Positions 1-8,460 of a stretch of DNA of 33,257 nt are shown here, in pieces. This DNA is from an uncultured Collinsella sp. (lineage in GTDB: Bacteria > Actinomycetota > Coriobacteriia > Coriobacteriales > Coriobacteriaceae), in assembly GCA_958348225.1 (NCBI GenBank), contig CATVYG010000024.1, positions 1 to 33,257 of the forward strand. Reading direction: 5' to 3'. The translations under genes were made by a program, and so were the position numbers. The notes under the pieces are model-generated. The model had not been told where the DNA came from. It was given only the letters and a program-made list of their open reading frames with translations, and ran no database searches. The stretch's first letter is position 1, and every line of letters starts with the position of its first letter.

Positions 1-2
1 GG

Positions 3-377
3 AGGCGGGGCTGTCCCTCCCGGAATCGTCCAAATAGGTGTTGCCAATCCACGGCGCAGCTCGCGGTGTCGGTCGACATCGGGAGGTTCCCGGACCACGA
101 CCACCTGGCCTCGTACTGCGGCATAGCCCCGAGGGTGAGGAGCTCCGGCACGTCGGTGAGGTCGGTCAGGGCGTCCGGGCGCGGCGCCGCGAGGCTCAAG
201 TCCCTGCTGATCTTCTCGTGCAACAGCCTGGTGAGGTCCTCGGGGCGCTACGGCGAGTACTACCGGGCCTGCAGGGCGCGGGGAATGGGGCACGGGCGGG
301 CGCTCAAGGCCGTCGCGAGGAAGCGGCTCAGGGCGATATACGCCGTGATGCGCGACCGGGTGCCCTACCGGGAGTAG
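3..377 (+). CDS. IS110-family transposase, C-terminal part (5' end cut or truncated)
   Basis: The reading frame is open from the window edge to TAG at 375-377. The protein contains DHLASYCGIAP, typical of the C-terminal Transposase_20 domain of IS110/IS116/IS902 DEDD transposases, and ends with the basic segment GRALKAVARKRLRAIY. The serine nucleophile expected in this domain lies in the region covered. Transposase-like sequence begins around base 50 (STAQLAVSVDIG); the bases before it do not read like transposase, so the copy may be truncated there rather than just cut by the window edge. No catalytic N-terminal DEDD half is present in the window. The right end of the element probably reaches about base 404, just before the stop codon of the neighbouring minus-strand gene at 419. 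Family assignment is confident; intactness is not known. Confidence 0.75.
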   Translation, partial: RRGCPSRNRPNRCCQSTAQLAVSVDIGRFPDHDHLASYCGIAPRVRSSGTSVRSVRASGRGAARLKSLLIFSCNSLVRSSGRYGEYYRACRARGMGHGRALKAVARKRLRAIYAVMRDRVPYRE

Positions 378-418
378 CCCCGACGGTTGACAAAACTATA
401 GGAACACCCAACGACCAA

Positions 419-1378
419 CTAGCCGTGGAAGCGGGCTATGGGTGCAAGTGGCTGCTCGCGAAAGACGCGATCGACGGCGGCGCGGTATTCGTCGACCCTT
501 TTAGTCTTACGTACGAGTTTATGAACGGTAGCGGGGTCGGCGAAGGCGCATTTGGCGTAGAACCACCACTCCTTCATGCGAAAAACCGCGTTACCGCCAA
601 TCTCTTTTGCATATGCCGCAAACAGCGTGTCGTGGAAACGCTGCAGCTCGGCTGCTGTGGCAACAGGACCGCCGTTGATCATGCGTGCCAGCGCAGGGTT
701 CGCGAGCAACCCGCGTCCCAGCATCACGTGGCGCGTAGCAGGATAGGCCTCCACCAGCGCGTCCATATCCTCAAGATCAAAAATGTCGCCGTTGTATGCC
801 ACCGGAAACGGTGCCCGCTCCAACGTCTCGCCATAAAACTCTTTGCGCGGCGAGCCCGTATAACGGTCCTTCTGTACGCGCGGATGCACGATCAGCTCTG
901 CCAGCGGCATGCGGCAATACAGATCGAGCACGCGCTCGTATTCGTCGTCGCTCTCCAGCCCCAGCCTGGTTTTTACCGACACCGGCAACGGCGAACGTTC
1001 GCACACATCGCTCAAGAACACTTCGAGCTCGTCCAAATGGCGCAAAAAGCCCGAGCCCTTGCCCTTGGCGACAACCGTCCCCGAGGGGCAACCCAAGTTG
1101 AGATTGACCTCTCGATAGCCCATGTCGGCGAGCACCTGTGCCGCCCACACAAACTCATCCGCGTTCTTGGACATCAACTGAGGCACCACGTTGAGCCCCT
1201 GGTTATTGGCAGGATCGATCTCCTTAAACGCCTTGCCGCCAAAGCGATTGCCCACCCGCGGCGGCGGCAAAAACGGCGTGTAATAACAGTCGAGCGCGCC
1301 AAAGCACTCCGCATGCACGCGACGAAACACATGCCCGGTAATTCCCTCCATGGGGGCCAGCGATAGAATCATCAACAT
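419..1378 (-). CDS. tRNA-dihydrouridine synthase (Dus family)
   Basis: This 319-residue protein is a full-length FMN-dependent tRNA-dihydrouridine synthase, which reduces uridines in the D-loop of tRNA using NADPH in the cytoplasm. The FMN-binding start APMEGIT (residues 8-14), the catalytic motif LNLGCPSG with Cys97, KTRLG with Lys136, HPR with His165, the NGDI loop near 196-199 and GRGLLANP near 221-228 are all present, so it should be active. The ATG at 1378 follows a GAGAG ribosome site; a second ATG two codons in is also possible. It stands alone on the minus strand, with the IS110 remnant just past its stop. The subfamily (DusA, B or C) cannot be fixed by eye; the short TIM-barrel layout with a C-terminal helical domain is closest to DusC-like bacterial enzymes. 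Confidence 0.9.
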   Translation of the reverse strand: MLMILSLAPMEGITGHVFRRVHAECFGALDCYYTPFLPPPRVGNRFGGKAFKEIDPANNQGLNVVPQLMSKNADEFVWAAQVLADMGYREVNLNLGCPSGTVVAKGKGSGFLRHLDELEVFLSDVCERSPLPVSVKTRLGLESDDEYERVLDLYCRMPLAELIVHPRVQKDRYTGSPRKEFYGETLERAPFPVAYNGDIFDLEDMDALVEAYPATRHVMLGRGLLANPALARMINGGPVATAAELQRFHDTLFAAYAKEIGGNAVFRMKEWWFYAKCAFADPATVHKLVRKTKRVDEYRAAVDRVFREQPLAPIARFHG

Positions 1379-1392
1379 CTACTCTCAAATCA

Positions 1393-1423
1393 ATGCGGCA
1401 AAGTGGCCGTCCCTTTGTCACAT
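1393..1423. repeat. Degenerate copy of an ATGTGACAAAGG inverted repeat
   Basis: The segment reads ATGCGGCAAAGTGG, a short loop, then CCCTTTGTCACAT. The right arm matches the arm of the perfect hairpin at 2788-2820; the left arm has drifted. It lies upstream of the dihydrouridine synthase gene. It is probably a member of a small dispersed intergenic repeat family. Confidence 0.4.
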
Positions 1424-1623
1424 GCATTATGCCTTGTCCTTGAGGCGGCCCACAAGGCGGAGGCAGTTACTGACGCCAACCAGCCCTCCAACCATCCCTG
1501 CGCAACGAAGGTGAACGGTGTCCACGAACAGCAAGTAGGGCCGCCCCGCAGCAGATCCCCCACTCATCTATACTCAAGAGTGCGTGTGCATCGCCCCCAA
1601 ATAACGATGAGAGCCGAGGCCCC

Positions 1624-2757
1624 ATGCAGCAGCTCACCGAACAAGAAAAGAAACGCATCCAGCGGTACTGCACGTACCCCAAGATCGCAGCGACTGCACT
1701 CGCCATGTCGTTCGTAGCATGCCTGCTGATGTTGCCGCTCCAAATGATCAACGATATCGCGTTCCACCAAAAAGAATTCCAACCCGCGGGCATATATACC
1801 GCCATCGCACTCACCGTAATCGAACTCGCCGTCTTTTGCTATTGCGCTCTTGCACCGCGCTTTGGAATGCAGGGCAAACAGTGGAAGGAGCTGCAGAGCA
1901 GGCTTACGGTAGCCCAGACCAACAAAGACCGTTCCGCGGAGGTCGCCGGCGTGCTTGCCACGTAAGCTGCCGGCCGCCTGCTCAAGAACAGCGATAACGA
2001 TGTTGCGCGCAACCTAGGCGGCGCCGCAGAGATTGCCGGCGCCGTAGGGGCAGTTGCCACCGCGGCAGACGTGCTAGCCGAAACCTCGAGCAATGCCGAA
2101 GCCATGGCAAACGCATACGGCGTTGCGATTCCGAGCGCCAAGAAACAGATGATCGCGCTCATCGCAGTACCAGTCATTGTGCTGCTTGGCGCCTACATCC
2201 CGCAGTTTGTCCAGGGAAGCAGCGAACTTCAGGCGAGAAAGGCCGCGGCAGCCGAACAGCTTGTCATTGCGCAGGATGCCTTGGAGCCCGTGTGCGAACG
2301 CGTTGCGGCAGACAACCCATACGAGTCGTATCACGACTACGGCTACCGCGTTATCGGCTATCTGCGCGATAATGACCTCGGCGCTCAAGCAGCCTATGTC
2401 TACCTTTCTTTTGATGCAGACGGCATGCTCACGGACGTCGATTACACCAGCCAGATCGACCCCGTGGCAAGCCTTGCAGACAACCTCGCCCGCGCCGAGC
2501 AGGATATCGCGACGCTCTGTGCTCCGCTCAATGGGCTGGACGTTTCCGTTGCCACACCGGACCTCCTCACGCCATGCAGCCTGTCGGATGAATTTAAACA
2601 GGCATTTTTGGCCGGCTCCCTATATGAAGAAATCAGCATCAAGACGGAGGACGAATCTATCAAGTCGTACTACACCTTTGACACCGAAGCGGCAGAAGAA
2701 TTCGACGAATACACCCATCCGGAAATTAGGCTCATGCTCTCTGCAAAGAAGAACTAA
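1624..2757 (+). pseudogene. Membrane protein of unknown function, interrupted by one in-frame TAA
   Basis: Two open frames, 1624-1965 and 2071-2757, lie in the same phase and are separated only by a TAA at 1963-1965. The 105 bases between them are fully open and protein-like (GRLLKNSDNDVARNLGGAAE). The undamaged gene would encode about 377 residues. The N-terminal part carries two hydrophobic segments (about residues 21-41 and 58-78). A third (ALIAVPVIVLLGAY) lies after the stop, and a roughly 180-residue soluble C-terminal region follows. The ATG at 1624 is preceded by a GAGAG site and a TATACT -10-like hexamer at 1569-1574. No family was recognised. The lesion could be a C-to-T change in a CAA codon, a sequencing error, or two separately made proteins; the downstream half has a GTG at 2071. 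Confidence 0.65.
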
Positions 2758-2787
2758 AGGCTTACGCTCTAATTTCGCAAAGGTCTC

Positions 2788-2820
2788 AATGTGACAAAGG
2801 AACAGCCCCTTTGTCACATT
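2788..2820. terminator. Perfect 13-bp hairpin between convergent genes
   Basis: AATGTGACAAAGG (2788-2800) pairs perfectly with CCTTTGTCACATT (2808-2820) around a 7-base loop. It lies between the stop of the plus-strand pseudogene and the stop of the minus-strand ABC gene, and its right arm touches the ABC stop codon. There is no T-run on either side, so it is either a weak bidirectional terminator or an intergenic repeat. Compare the degenerate copy at 1393-1423. Confidence 0.55.
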
Positions 2821-5800
2821 ATTCAGAGCGCAGGGCCTCCACGGGATCCTTCCTGGACGCACTGCGGGCCGGCAGCAGACCGGCAACGACCGTCAGCAGC
2901 ACCGAAATCGCGATGAGCACCAGCGCATCCTGCACGGGCAGGCTCATCAGATTGGGGACCTGTTTGGCAGCAAGCGCCCAGGCATTAACCGGAAAGCTCA
3001 CGGCCACCACGACGACAACGGCAAAGACGCCAGCGATGAGGCCCTCGATAAAGGTCTCGGCATTGAATACGTTGGCCACGTTGCGCTTTGACGCGCCGAT
3101 CGCGCGCAGGATGCCAATCTCCTTTTTTCGCTCCAGCACGCTGATGTAGGTGATGATGCCGATCATGATGGAGCTCACCACCAGGCTGATGCTCACGAAT
3201 GCGATGAGCACCAAGCTGATGGTGTTCACGATGTCGGTCACCGAACCCATGATGATGCCCATGTAGTCGGTGTACGAGATCGCCTGTTCATCGTGGCCGG
3301 CGGCTTTGACCTGCTTGTTGTACGCATCGATGTGATCGAGCACACGCTCCTTGGCCTCAAAGTCGCGCGGGAAAATCTTGACCGAGATGGGGTCGGCCTC
3401 ATCCGCATAGCCCAACGTGGTCAGATTGTTGTCGTAGGTGAGCTTCGAAGCCTTGGCATAGCTCATCATGAGCGAACTCAGATCCTCGGCATCCATGTTG
3501 AAATGGATGGCACGAGCAAAAGCGCTCGCATCCACACGCATAGCGCTCGCCAGGTTGGCAAAACTCGATGACATCTGCGTAGCCATCTGTCCCATGAGCC
3601 CCGCCGCGCCTACTTTAAGCTGGGACGATACCGTTGTCGCAATCTGGTCGCTGATTGTCTTGGTCACCTGGTCCATTGCCTGCTGCAGATACGGAGCCAG
3701 CTGCTTTTGTACATAGTCGGTCATCGCCTGTTGCAAGCGCTCGGCCAGGGCATCGCCGCCGAGCGCTTTGAGCTGGGCCAGGATTTGCTGGGCTGCCGTA
3801 TCACTCTCAAGATACGCCGAGAATGCGGCGGCGAGCTTTGACGCGTCCTTAAGATCTTCGGGCATCAACGCCTTAAACTGATCAGACTGCAAAAATCCCT
3901 CAAACAGCTGGTTGGCAAGCGTTCCCACCTGCTGCATTTGCTCGGGCGTGAGTTCCAGACCGTCAAAGATACCCGAGAGATCTGGGGTTGGCGCTTTTGT
4001 CATGATGTCGCTGAAGTCGATGTCCTTCCCAACACCCGAAAGGTCGATATCCAACCCGGACAAGTCAAGACCCGACAGGTCCATACCGCCGCCTGCACCC
4101 GAGAATGCAGACGCATCAAATGAGAACGCGCTCTTGAGCGCCGCCTCGTCCACACTGAACATGCTGCCCAGATCCACGCCTTGCTTGGCCTCGCCTTGCA
4201 GTTCGTCGAAGGTTTTGCCCGTAAAGACATCCGTCTCGGGGTGGGCGAGTTGCTCCTGCACAATCTGCGAATCGGCGGCGCGCTCCATAAGCTGGCGAGT
4301 CAGTGTATGCGTATAGGCAATGCCCGGAGACAACGCACTCGCATTGGCCGTCTCGTTTGGTCGCACCACGCCCACAATGTGCACGTCGATACCGTCGGCA
4401 ACCTTGGCGGCCATAAAGTCGGCGTCGCCAGACATGTCAGTCCACATGCCGGTCTCTTCGTTTTTGCGATAGGCATCGGCCGGCGACAGCACCTTAAACG
4501 TCGTGGACAGCGCATCGTCGTAGGTGAAGTCGGTGCCGGTCTCGGGCGTCTCGATCTTACCGTCAGCCGTCATGGCGCTGTTAACCAGATCGTTGAGCTC
4601 GTTGATATCCAGCGCGCCGATGCTGTAGAGCGTGTAATCGCCCACCGTTCCACGGCTCGAAAGCACCATTACGGCTTCATCAGCAGACGTGGGCCAATGA
4701 CCGGCGACGACATCGTACTGGCTGTCGAGCAGGCTCTGGTCGTCGATCATCTCGTTAAAGACCGAGGTTCCCATGGATTCCATGCTCACCGTTGCCGCCG
4801 AGCTCGCACCTCCGCTCATGGCCTCGGTCATGGCGTTGGGCACCAGCCGGACGGGCTTCTCGTCGCCCTTACCCGCACGATAGACAACCGGCGTCACGCC
4901 ATAGCCGTACTGGATGGCGTTGACTTCTTTATCGATGCCGTCGCCACCGGCATCGAGCCATGCCTTAAAGCTCGTCATGTCGTTGGACTTAACGCTCGCA
5001 AACATATCCTTTACGGCCGTGACCACAGGGATCTTATCGGTTCCCTGAGCCTTGCCGTCGGTGCCGTCGTCGGACGAGCCCTCGTTCTTGGACGTATCAT
5101 CATCCGTGGCCCCCTGTCCACCCATCATGGACGACAGGTCGTAATCCTGCTTGGAAATGGTGAGCGGGTAGCTCGAGAGCGTATCCTCCTCGACCTTTTT
5201 GATGTAGCCGTTTACGCCGTTGGACAGCGCCAGAATCGCCGCGATACCGATAATGCCAATCGAGCCCGCAAAGGCCGTCATGGCCGTGCGGCCCTTTTTG
5301 GTCATGAGGTTTCGGGCAGAAAGCCCCAGCGCCGTCACAAAGCTCATCGAGGTTTTGCGCGTAGGCTTGGCCTCGCGACGCGCGGCCTTTGCTACATCAA
5401 AGGGGTCGGAATCGTCGGTGATCTTGCCGTCCGCCAGGTTGACGATGCGCGTGGCGTACTGGTACGCCAACTCAGGATTATGCGTGACCATAATAACCAG
5501 ACGGTCGCGCGCCACGTCCTTGAGCAAGTCCATGACCTGCACGGACGTTGCGGAATCCAAGGCGCCGGTCGGCTCGTCTGCCAGCACAATCTCGGGATCA
5601 TTAATCAGGGCGCGGGCGATGGCCACGCGCTGCATCTGCCCGCCCGAAAGCTGGCTCGGGCGCTTGTTAACGTGCTCGCCCAAGCCGACTTTCTCCAACG
5701 CCTCGCGCGCACGCTGGCGACGCTCGGCATGCCCCACGCCCGTGAGCGTGAGCGCCAGCTCCACGTTTTCCAAAATGGTCTGATGCGGAATGAGGTTATA

Positions 5801-6073
5801 GCTTTGGAACACAAAGCCGATGCGGTTGTTGCGGTAGGCATCCCAATCGCGATCGTGAAAGTCTTTGGTCGAAATACCGTCGATCAGCAGGTCGCCCGAG
5901 TCAAAGTGGTCGAGTCCGCCGATAACGTTGAGCATCGTGGTTTTGCCCGAGCCCGAGGGACCCAGAATGGCCACGAACTCGTTATCGCGAAAAGACAGGC
6001 TTACGTTGTCGAGCGCCACCTGCGTAAACGACTGCGTGACGTACCTTTTGCAAATGCCTTTGAGCTCCAACAT
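2819..6073 (-). CDS. ABC transporter ATPase-permease fusion (MacB/FtsX type) with large external domain
   Basis: A 1084-residue protein joins an ATPase to an FtsX-type permease. The N-terminal ATPase (about 1-225) has Walker A GPSGSGKT, signature LSGGQ, Walker B LADEP and a MacB/LolD-like sequence. A first membrane helix follows at about 265-285, then roughly 650 extracytoplasmic residues, then three C-terminal helices in an FtsX domain containing ERKKEIGILRAIGAS. This four-helix layout matches MacB-type mechanotransmission transporters, which act on extracytoplasmic substrates rather than moving them through the membrane. The external domain is unusually long, rich in Ala/Gln helices, and has LSGLDLSGLDIDLSGV-type repeats. 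I chose ATG 6073 because GGAGAGG lies 9 bases upstream; the TTG at 6082 would touch that site. The substrate is unknown; peptide antibiotic resistance or envelope remodelling are possible. It stands alone, with no adjacent two-component genes. Confidence 0.85.
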   Translation of the reverse strand: MLELKGICKRYVTQSFTQVALDNVSLSFRDNEFVAILGPSGSGKTTMLNVIGGLDHFDSGDLLIDGISTKDFHDRDWDAYRNNRIGFVFQSYNLIPHQTILENVELALTLTGVGHAERRQRAREALEKVGLGEHVNKRPSQLSGGQMQRVAIARALINDPEIVLADEPTGALDSATSVQVMDLLKDVARDRLVIMVTHNPELAYQYATRIVNLADGKITDDSDPFDVAKAARREAKPTRKTSMSFVTALGLSARNLMTKKGRTAMTAFAGSIGIIGIAAILALSNGVNGYIKKVEEDTLSSYPLTISKQDYDLSSMMGGQGATDDDTSKNEGSSDDGTDGKAQGTDKIPVVTAVKDMFASVKSNDMTSFKAWLDAGGDGIDKEVNAIQYGYGVTPVVYRAGKGDEKPVRLVPNAMTEAMSGGASSAATVSMESMGTSVFNEMIDDQSLLDSQYDVVAGHWPTSADEAVMVLSSRGTVGDYTLYSIGALDINELNDLVNSAMTADGKIETPETGTDFTYDDALSTTFKVLSPADAYRKNEETGMWTDMSGDADFMAAKVADGIDVHIVGVVRPNETANASALSPGIAYTHTLTRQLMERAADSQIVQEQLAHPETDVFTGKTFDELQGEAKQGVDLGSMFSVDEAALKSAFSFDASAFSGAGGGMDLSGLDLSGLDIDLSGVGKDIDFSDIMTKAPTPDLSGIFDGLELTPEQMQQVGTLANQLFEGFLQSDQFKALMPEDLKDASKLAAAFSAYLESDTAAQQILAQLKALGGDALAERLQQAMTDYVQKQLAPYLQQAMDQVTKTISDQIATTVSSQLKVGAAGLMGQMATQMSSSFANLASAMRVDASAFARAIHFNMDAEDLSSLMMSYAKASKLTYDNNLTTLGYADEADPISVKIFPRDFEAKERVLDHIDAYNKQVKAAGHDEQAISYTDYMGIIMGSVTDIVNTISLVLIAFVSISLVVSSIMIGIITYISVLERKKEIGILRAIGASKRNVANVFNAETFIEGLIAGVFAVVVVVAVSFPVNAWALAAKQVPNLMSLPVQDALVLIAISVLLTVVAGLLPARSASRKDPVEALRSE

Positions 6074-6226
6074 GGACGGCAACCTCTCCCACGCGGGCGC
6101 ACTCGCCCACTCTCCCCCGCCGTTCGTATTCGACGCGTTTGTCCTACTCTATCCCCATTTTTCACCGACACCAGTGAGGAATGTAGGGAACCGCATCAAA
6201 AAACGAACGGGACGGCGCCTAAAAGA

Positions 6227-6248
6227 AGAGGCCCCGAGCGGGACCTCT
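6227..6248 (-). terminator. Hairpin terminator after the TlpA-like gene
   Basis: On the minus strand AGAGGTCCC pairs with GGGCCTCT-type sequence (one mismatch) around a GCTC loop and is followed by TTCTTTT at 6221-6227. It ends the redox operon before the ABC gene begins. Confidence 0.6.
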
Positions 6249-6327
6249 ATATGGTGGAGATTATCTTGAAAGGCAGCGGACTACTCCGCACAGCGGCGCA
6301 CGATCCTCGCCATGCTTTACGCGTTTT

Positions 6328-7299
6328 TTACTGCTCGCTATTCGCAATCGCCTGGTCGATAAGCTTGTCGAGTGCTGCGCGCTGCTCGGCGGAGCTGATG
6401 GCTCCCACGATTGGATCCCCTACGATGTTGCCATTCTGATCGATGACATACGTTGTCGGGAACGAGAACAAATTTGACGTAAACTTACCGGCCTCGCTAT
6501 CCGACTTGAACCAGATGTTCTTATATGTCACGCCCTTCTTGCTCAGCACGTCCTTGGCATCTGCAATCTCGCCCTTGTTGCCATCGAGCGTAAAGGAATT
6601 GACGCCCACGACCTGGCCGCCCTTCTCGGCAAGCTCCTGATTCAGTTTCTCAAGATCGCCCAACTCACCCACGCACGGCTTGCAAGTGGTGAACCAGAAG
6701 TTCATGACGGTAACCTTGTTCTTAGAGAACAGCTCGTCGCTGCTCACGTCGTTGCCGTCCAGGTCCTTGCCCGTAAATCTGGGGAACTTCGTCGCCTCGC
6801 TCGAAGCATTGGCACCAGCCGTCATGCCAGCGGTCGAAGCGTCGACGCTCTCGCCTGCGCTCGGCGTGCTTCCACAGCCGGGGAACTCCTTCTCCAAGCT
6901 CTCGAGCTTGTCCTCGATTTCCTTGATCTGCTGCGCACCGGCCTTGAGCGTCTTAAGCTCATCCGCCGTAAACTCATCCTTGGCGCCGTCGATGGTCTTG
7001 AGCAGGAAATCGCCGTAATTGCTGCCATCCTCAATCATTGCCGAGTCTTTATTTGCTGCATTGAATACCTTTTCCCACAGCGCGTTATCACTCGAAAAGA
7101 TCTCGTTCTCCTTCTGCATGAGCTTCGCATACAGCTCGGCGGCCTCGTCGGCATTGGCCGGCTTCTGCGCAGTGAGTTCTGCGATCTTAGGATCGGAGCT
7201 CGCAGATTCGCTCGCATTGCCACCGGGCGCCGAACATGCCACAAGGCACAAGGCCAATACCGGCACCATAAACAGGGCCGCAATCTTAGAAAGCTTCAT
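6328..7299 (-). CDS. TlpA-like thioredoxin-fold lipoprotein
   Basis: This 323-residue protein is an extracytoplasmic thiol-disulfide protein. A lipoprotein signal ends in the lipobox LVAC (Cys22), so it should be lipid-anchored outside the membrane. A helical region of about 120 residues follows, then a Cys-Gly linker, then a TlpA/AhpC-TSA redoxin domain from about residue 170 to the end. The redox site is FWFTTCKPC (Cys206 and Cys209) and the cis-Pro loop is FSFPTTYVID. The start is ATG 7299, with GGAGG 7 bases upstream; the ATG at 7305 is too close to that site. It is the last gene of a minus-strand operon 29 bases after the polyferredoxin gene, which suggests the two exchange electrons or reductant across the membrane. 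The extra helical N-terminal domain is not part of classical TlpA. Confidence 0.88.
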   Translation of the reverse strand: MKLSKIAALFMVPVLALCLVACSAPGGNASESASSDPKIAELTAQKPANADEAAELYAKLMQKENEIFSSDNALWEKVFNAANKDSAMIEDGSNYGDFLLKTIDGAKDEFTADELKTLKAGAQQIKEIEDKLESLEKEFPGCGSTPSAGESVDASTAGMTAGANASSEATKFPRFTGKDLDGNDVSSDELFSKNKVTVMNFWFTTCKPCVGELGDLEKLNQELAEKGGQVVGVNSFTLDGNKGEIADAKDVLSKKGVTYKNIWFKSDSEAGKFTSNLFSFPTTYVIDQNGNIVGDPIVGAISSAEQRAALDKLIDQAIANSEQ

Positions 7300-7328
7300 A
7301 GTCATTCCTCCGTTTTGTCGAAGCTTGT

Positions 7329-8231
7329 TTACTTTTTATCGGCGGTCAAGGGAAGCTTTTCCGCCGACACATCCAGGCCATAGCGATAGCTGATGGCATC
7401 GACGGGGCAGGCCCCGATGCACTTTCCGCACCGGATACATTCGGCATGATTGGGCGCGCGGACCACATCAACGTCCATCTGACAAACCCTTGAACACTTG
7501 CCGCACGAGACGCATTTGCACGCGTCGACCTGAATCCCCAACAAGGACACCTTATTCATGAGCGCATAGAATGCGCCGAGCGGGCAAATCCATTTGCAGA
7601 AGGGGCGATAGAGCAAAACGCTCAGCACTACCACGGCAATGAGAACGACAAGTTTCCAAGTAAAGAGCTGTCCCAACGCAGATCGAATGCCGGCATTGGC
7701 AATGGCCAGCGGAATGGCGCCCTCGAGCACACCCTGCGGACAGATGTACTTACAAAAGAACGGGTCGCCCATGCCCACGTCGTTAACCACCAAGACGGGC
7801 AGCAGCACCACGGCAAACAGCAGCACAACGTACTTGATGTACGTGAGCGGCTTGAGCCTTTTTGTCGAAATCTTTTTGCCGGGAATCTTGTGAAGCAGCT
7901 CCTGCAGCCAGCCAAACGGGCACAGAAAGCCGCATACAAAGCGTCCCAGCAGCACGCCGAGCAAAATGAGCGTACCGGTGACGTAGTAAGAAAAGTTGAA
8001 CTTGGATGAACCTACCACCGACTGGAACGACCCGATGGGGCACGCACCCGATGCCGCGGGGCACGAATAGCAATTAAGTCCAGGTACGCAGACTGTTTTT
8101 CCCGCGCCCTGATAGATGCCGCCTTTGGCAAAGTTTGGCAGGTGAATGTTGGTGACGAGCGTCGCCGCCGCCTGAATGAATCCGCGAAATCGAGCCAAAA
8201 CATGCGACGCAGTGTTTTCTCTTTTATCCAA
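7329..8231 (-). CDS. NapH/MauN-like membrane polyferredoxin (4Fe-4S)
   Basis: The protein is about 300 residues with four to five membrane helices. Two CxxxCP motifs at membrane boundaries (FVCGFLCPFGW and FCKWICPLGA) and a third FCKYICPQG are the hallmark of the NapH/MauN/CcoG group. A C-terminal pair of ferredoxin motifs (CVSCGKCSRVC and CIRCGKCIGACP) binds two 4Fe-4S clusters. Such proteins pass electrons across the membrane. I chose the TTG start at 8231: GGAG lies 10 bases upstream and the start overlaps the stop of the preceding microprotein gene, which fits translational coupling. A longer frame to 8318 exists, but its extra residues are the microprotein gene read out of phase. With the TlpA-like lipoprotein downstream it probably feeds an extracytoplasmic thiol pathway. 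The exact electron donor is not visible. Confidence 0.82.
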   Translation of the reverse strand: MDKRENTASHVLARFRGFIQAAATLVTNIHLPNFAKGGIYQGAGKTVCVPGLNCYSCPAASGACPIGSFQSVVGSSKFNFSYYVTGTLILLGVLLGRFVCGFLCPFGWLQELLHKIPGKKISTKRLKPLTYIKYVVLLFAVVLLPVLVVNDVGMGDPFFCKYICPQGVLEGAIPLAIANAGIRSALGQLFTWKLVVLIAVVVLSVLLYRPFCKWICPLGAFYALMNKVSLLGIQVDACKCVSCGKCSRVCQMDVDVVRAPNHAECIRCGKCIGACPVDAISYRYGLDVSAEKLPLTADKK

Positions 8232-8370
8232 TTCCGATACACTCCAAGCACAGCCTAATCGCTTTGGCCAGCACGGCATCCGCCTCGCCACGCATAACGC
8301 CAAAGCACGCCATGGCAATTCCGACGATCAACAAAGCGACCTGTACCACGGGTTTTACCGCTTTGAACAA
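8224..8370 (-). CDS. CXXC microprotein (CD1871A-like), 48 aa
   Basis: A short gene with a TTG start at 8370 sits 8 bases behind a perfect AAAGGAG and ends with TAA at 8224-8226. The 48-residue product has one membrane helix (VVQVALLIVGIAMACFGV), then RGEADAVLAKAI and a C-terminal CLECIGIG with Cys41 and Cys44. This matches what I recall of the CD1871A family of CXXC-containing small proteins, which in Firmicutes are found beside 4Fe-4S polyferredoxins and TlpA-like proteins. Its stop overlaps the start of the polyferredoxin gene by 8 bases, so the two are probably translated together. It may be a membrane subunit or thiol carrier for that protein. The function is unproven. Confidence 0.78.
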   Translation of the reverse strand: MFKAVKPVVQVALLIVGIAMACFGVMRGEADAVLAKAIRLCLECIGIG

Positions 8371-8402
8371 CCTGACCACTCCTTTCGTTACGCGACCATT
8401 GG

Positions 8403-8430
8403 ACCATATCGGCTATAAAATCCGTGTTAA
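8403..8430 (-). promoter_or_regulatory. Candidate promoter of the redox operon in the divergent region
   Basis: Reading the minus strand, TTAACA (8425-8430) and TATGGT (8403-8408) are 16 bases apart and lie 33 bases before the microprotein start. The plus strand has TATAAA at 8415-8420 ahead of the response regulator gene, so the two promoters would overlap. This is by eye only. Confidence 0.3.
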
Positions 8431-8460
8431 GCGCGATTTGAAATGTGCAAGGAGACTGTT

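Noticed and set aside
38..1366. 442-codon plus-strand open frame over the dihydrouridine synthase gene
   Set aside because: The opposite strand encodes a complete Dus enzyme; this frame is Arg/His-rich shadow sequence.
4181..6439. 752-codon plus-strand open frame antisense to the ABC fusion gene
   Set aside because: It is the shadow of the GC-rich ABC gene: no family motif, no ribosome site, and the minus-strand frame has complete ABC motifs.
8232..8318. Upstream extension of the polyferredoxin start to 8318
   Set aside because: The extra residues are the microprotein gene read in another frame; the TTG at 8231 has a ribosome site and coupling overlap.
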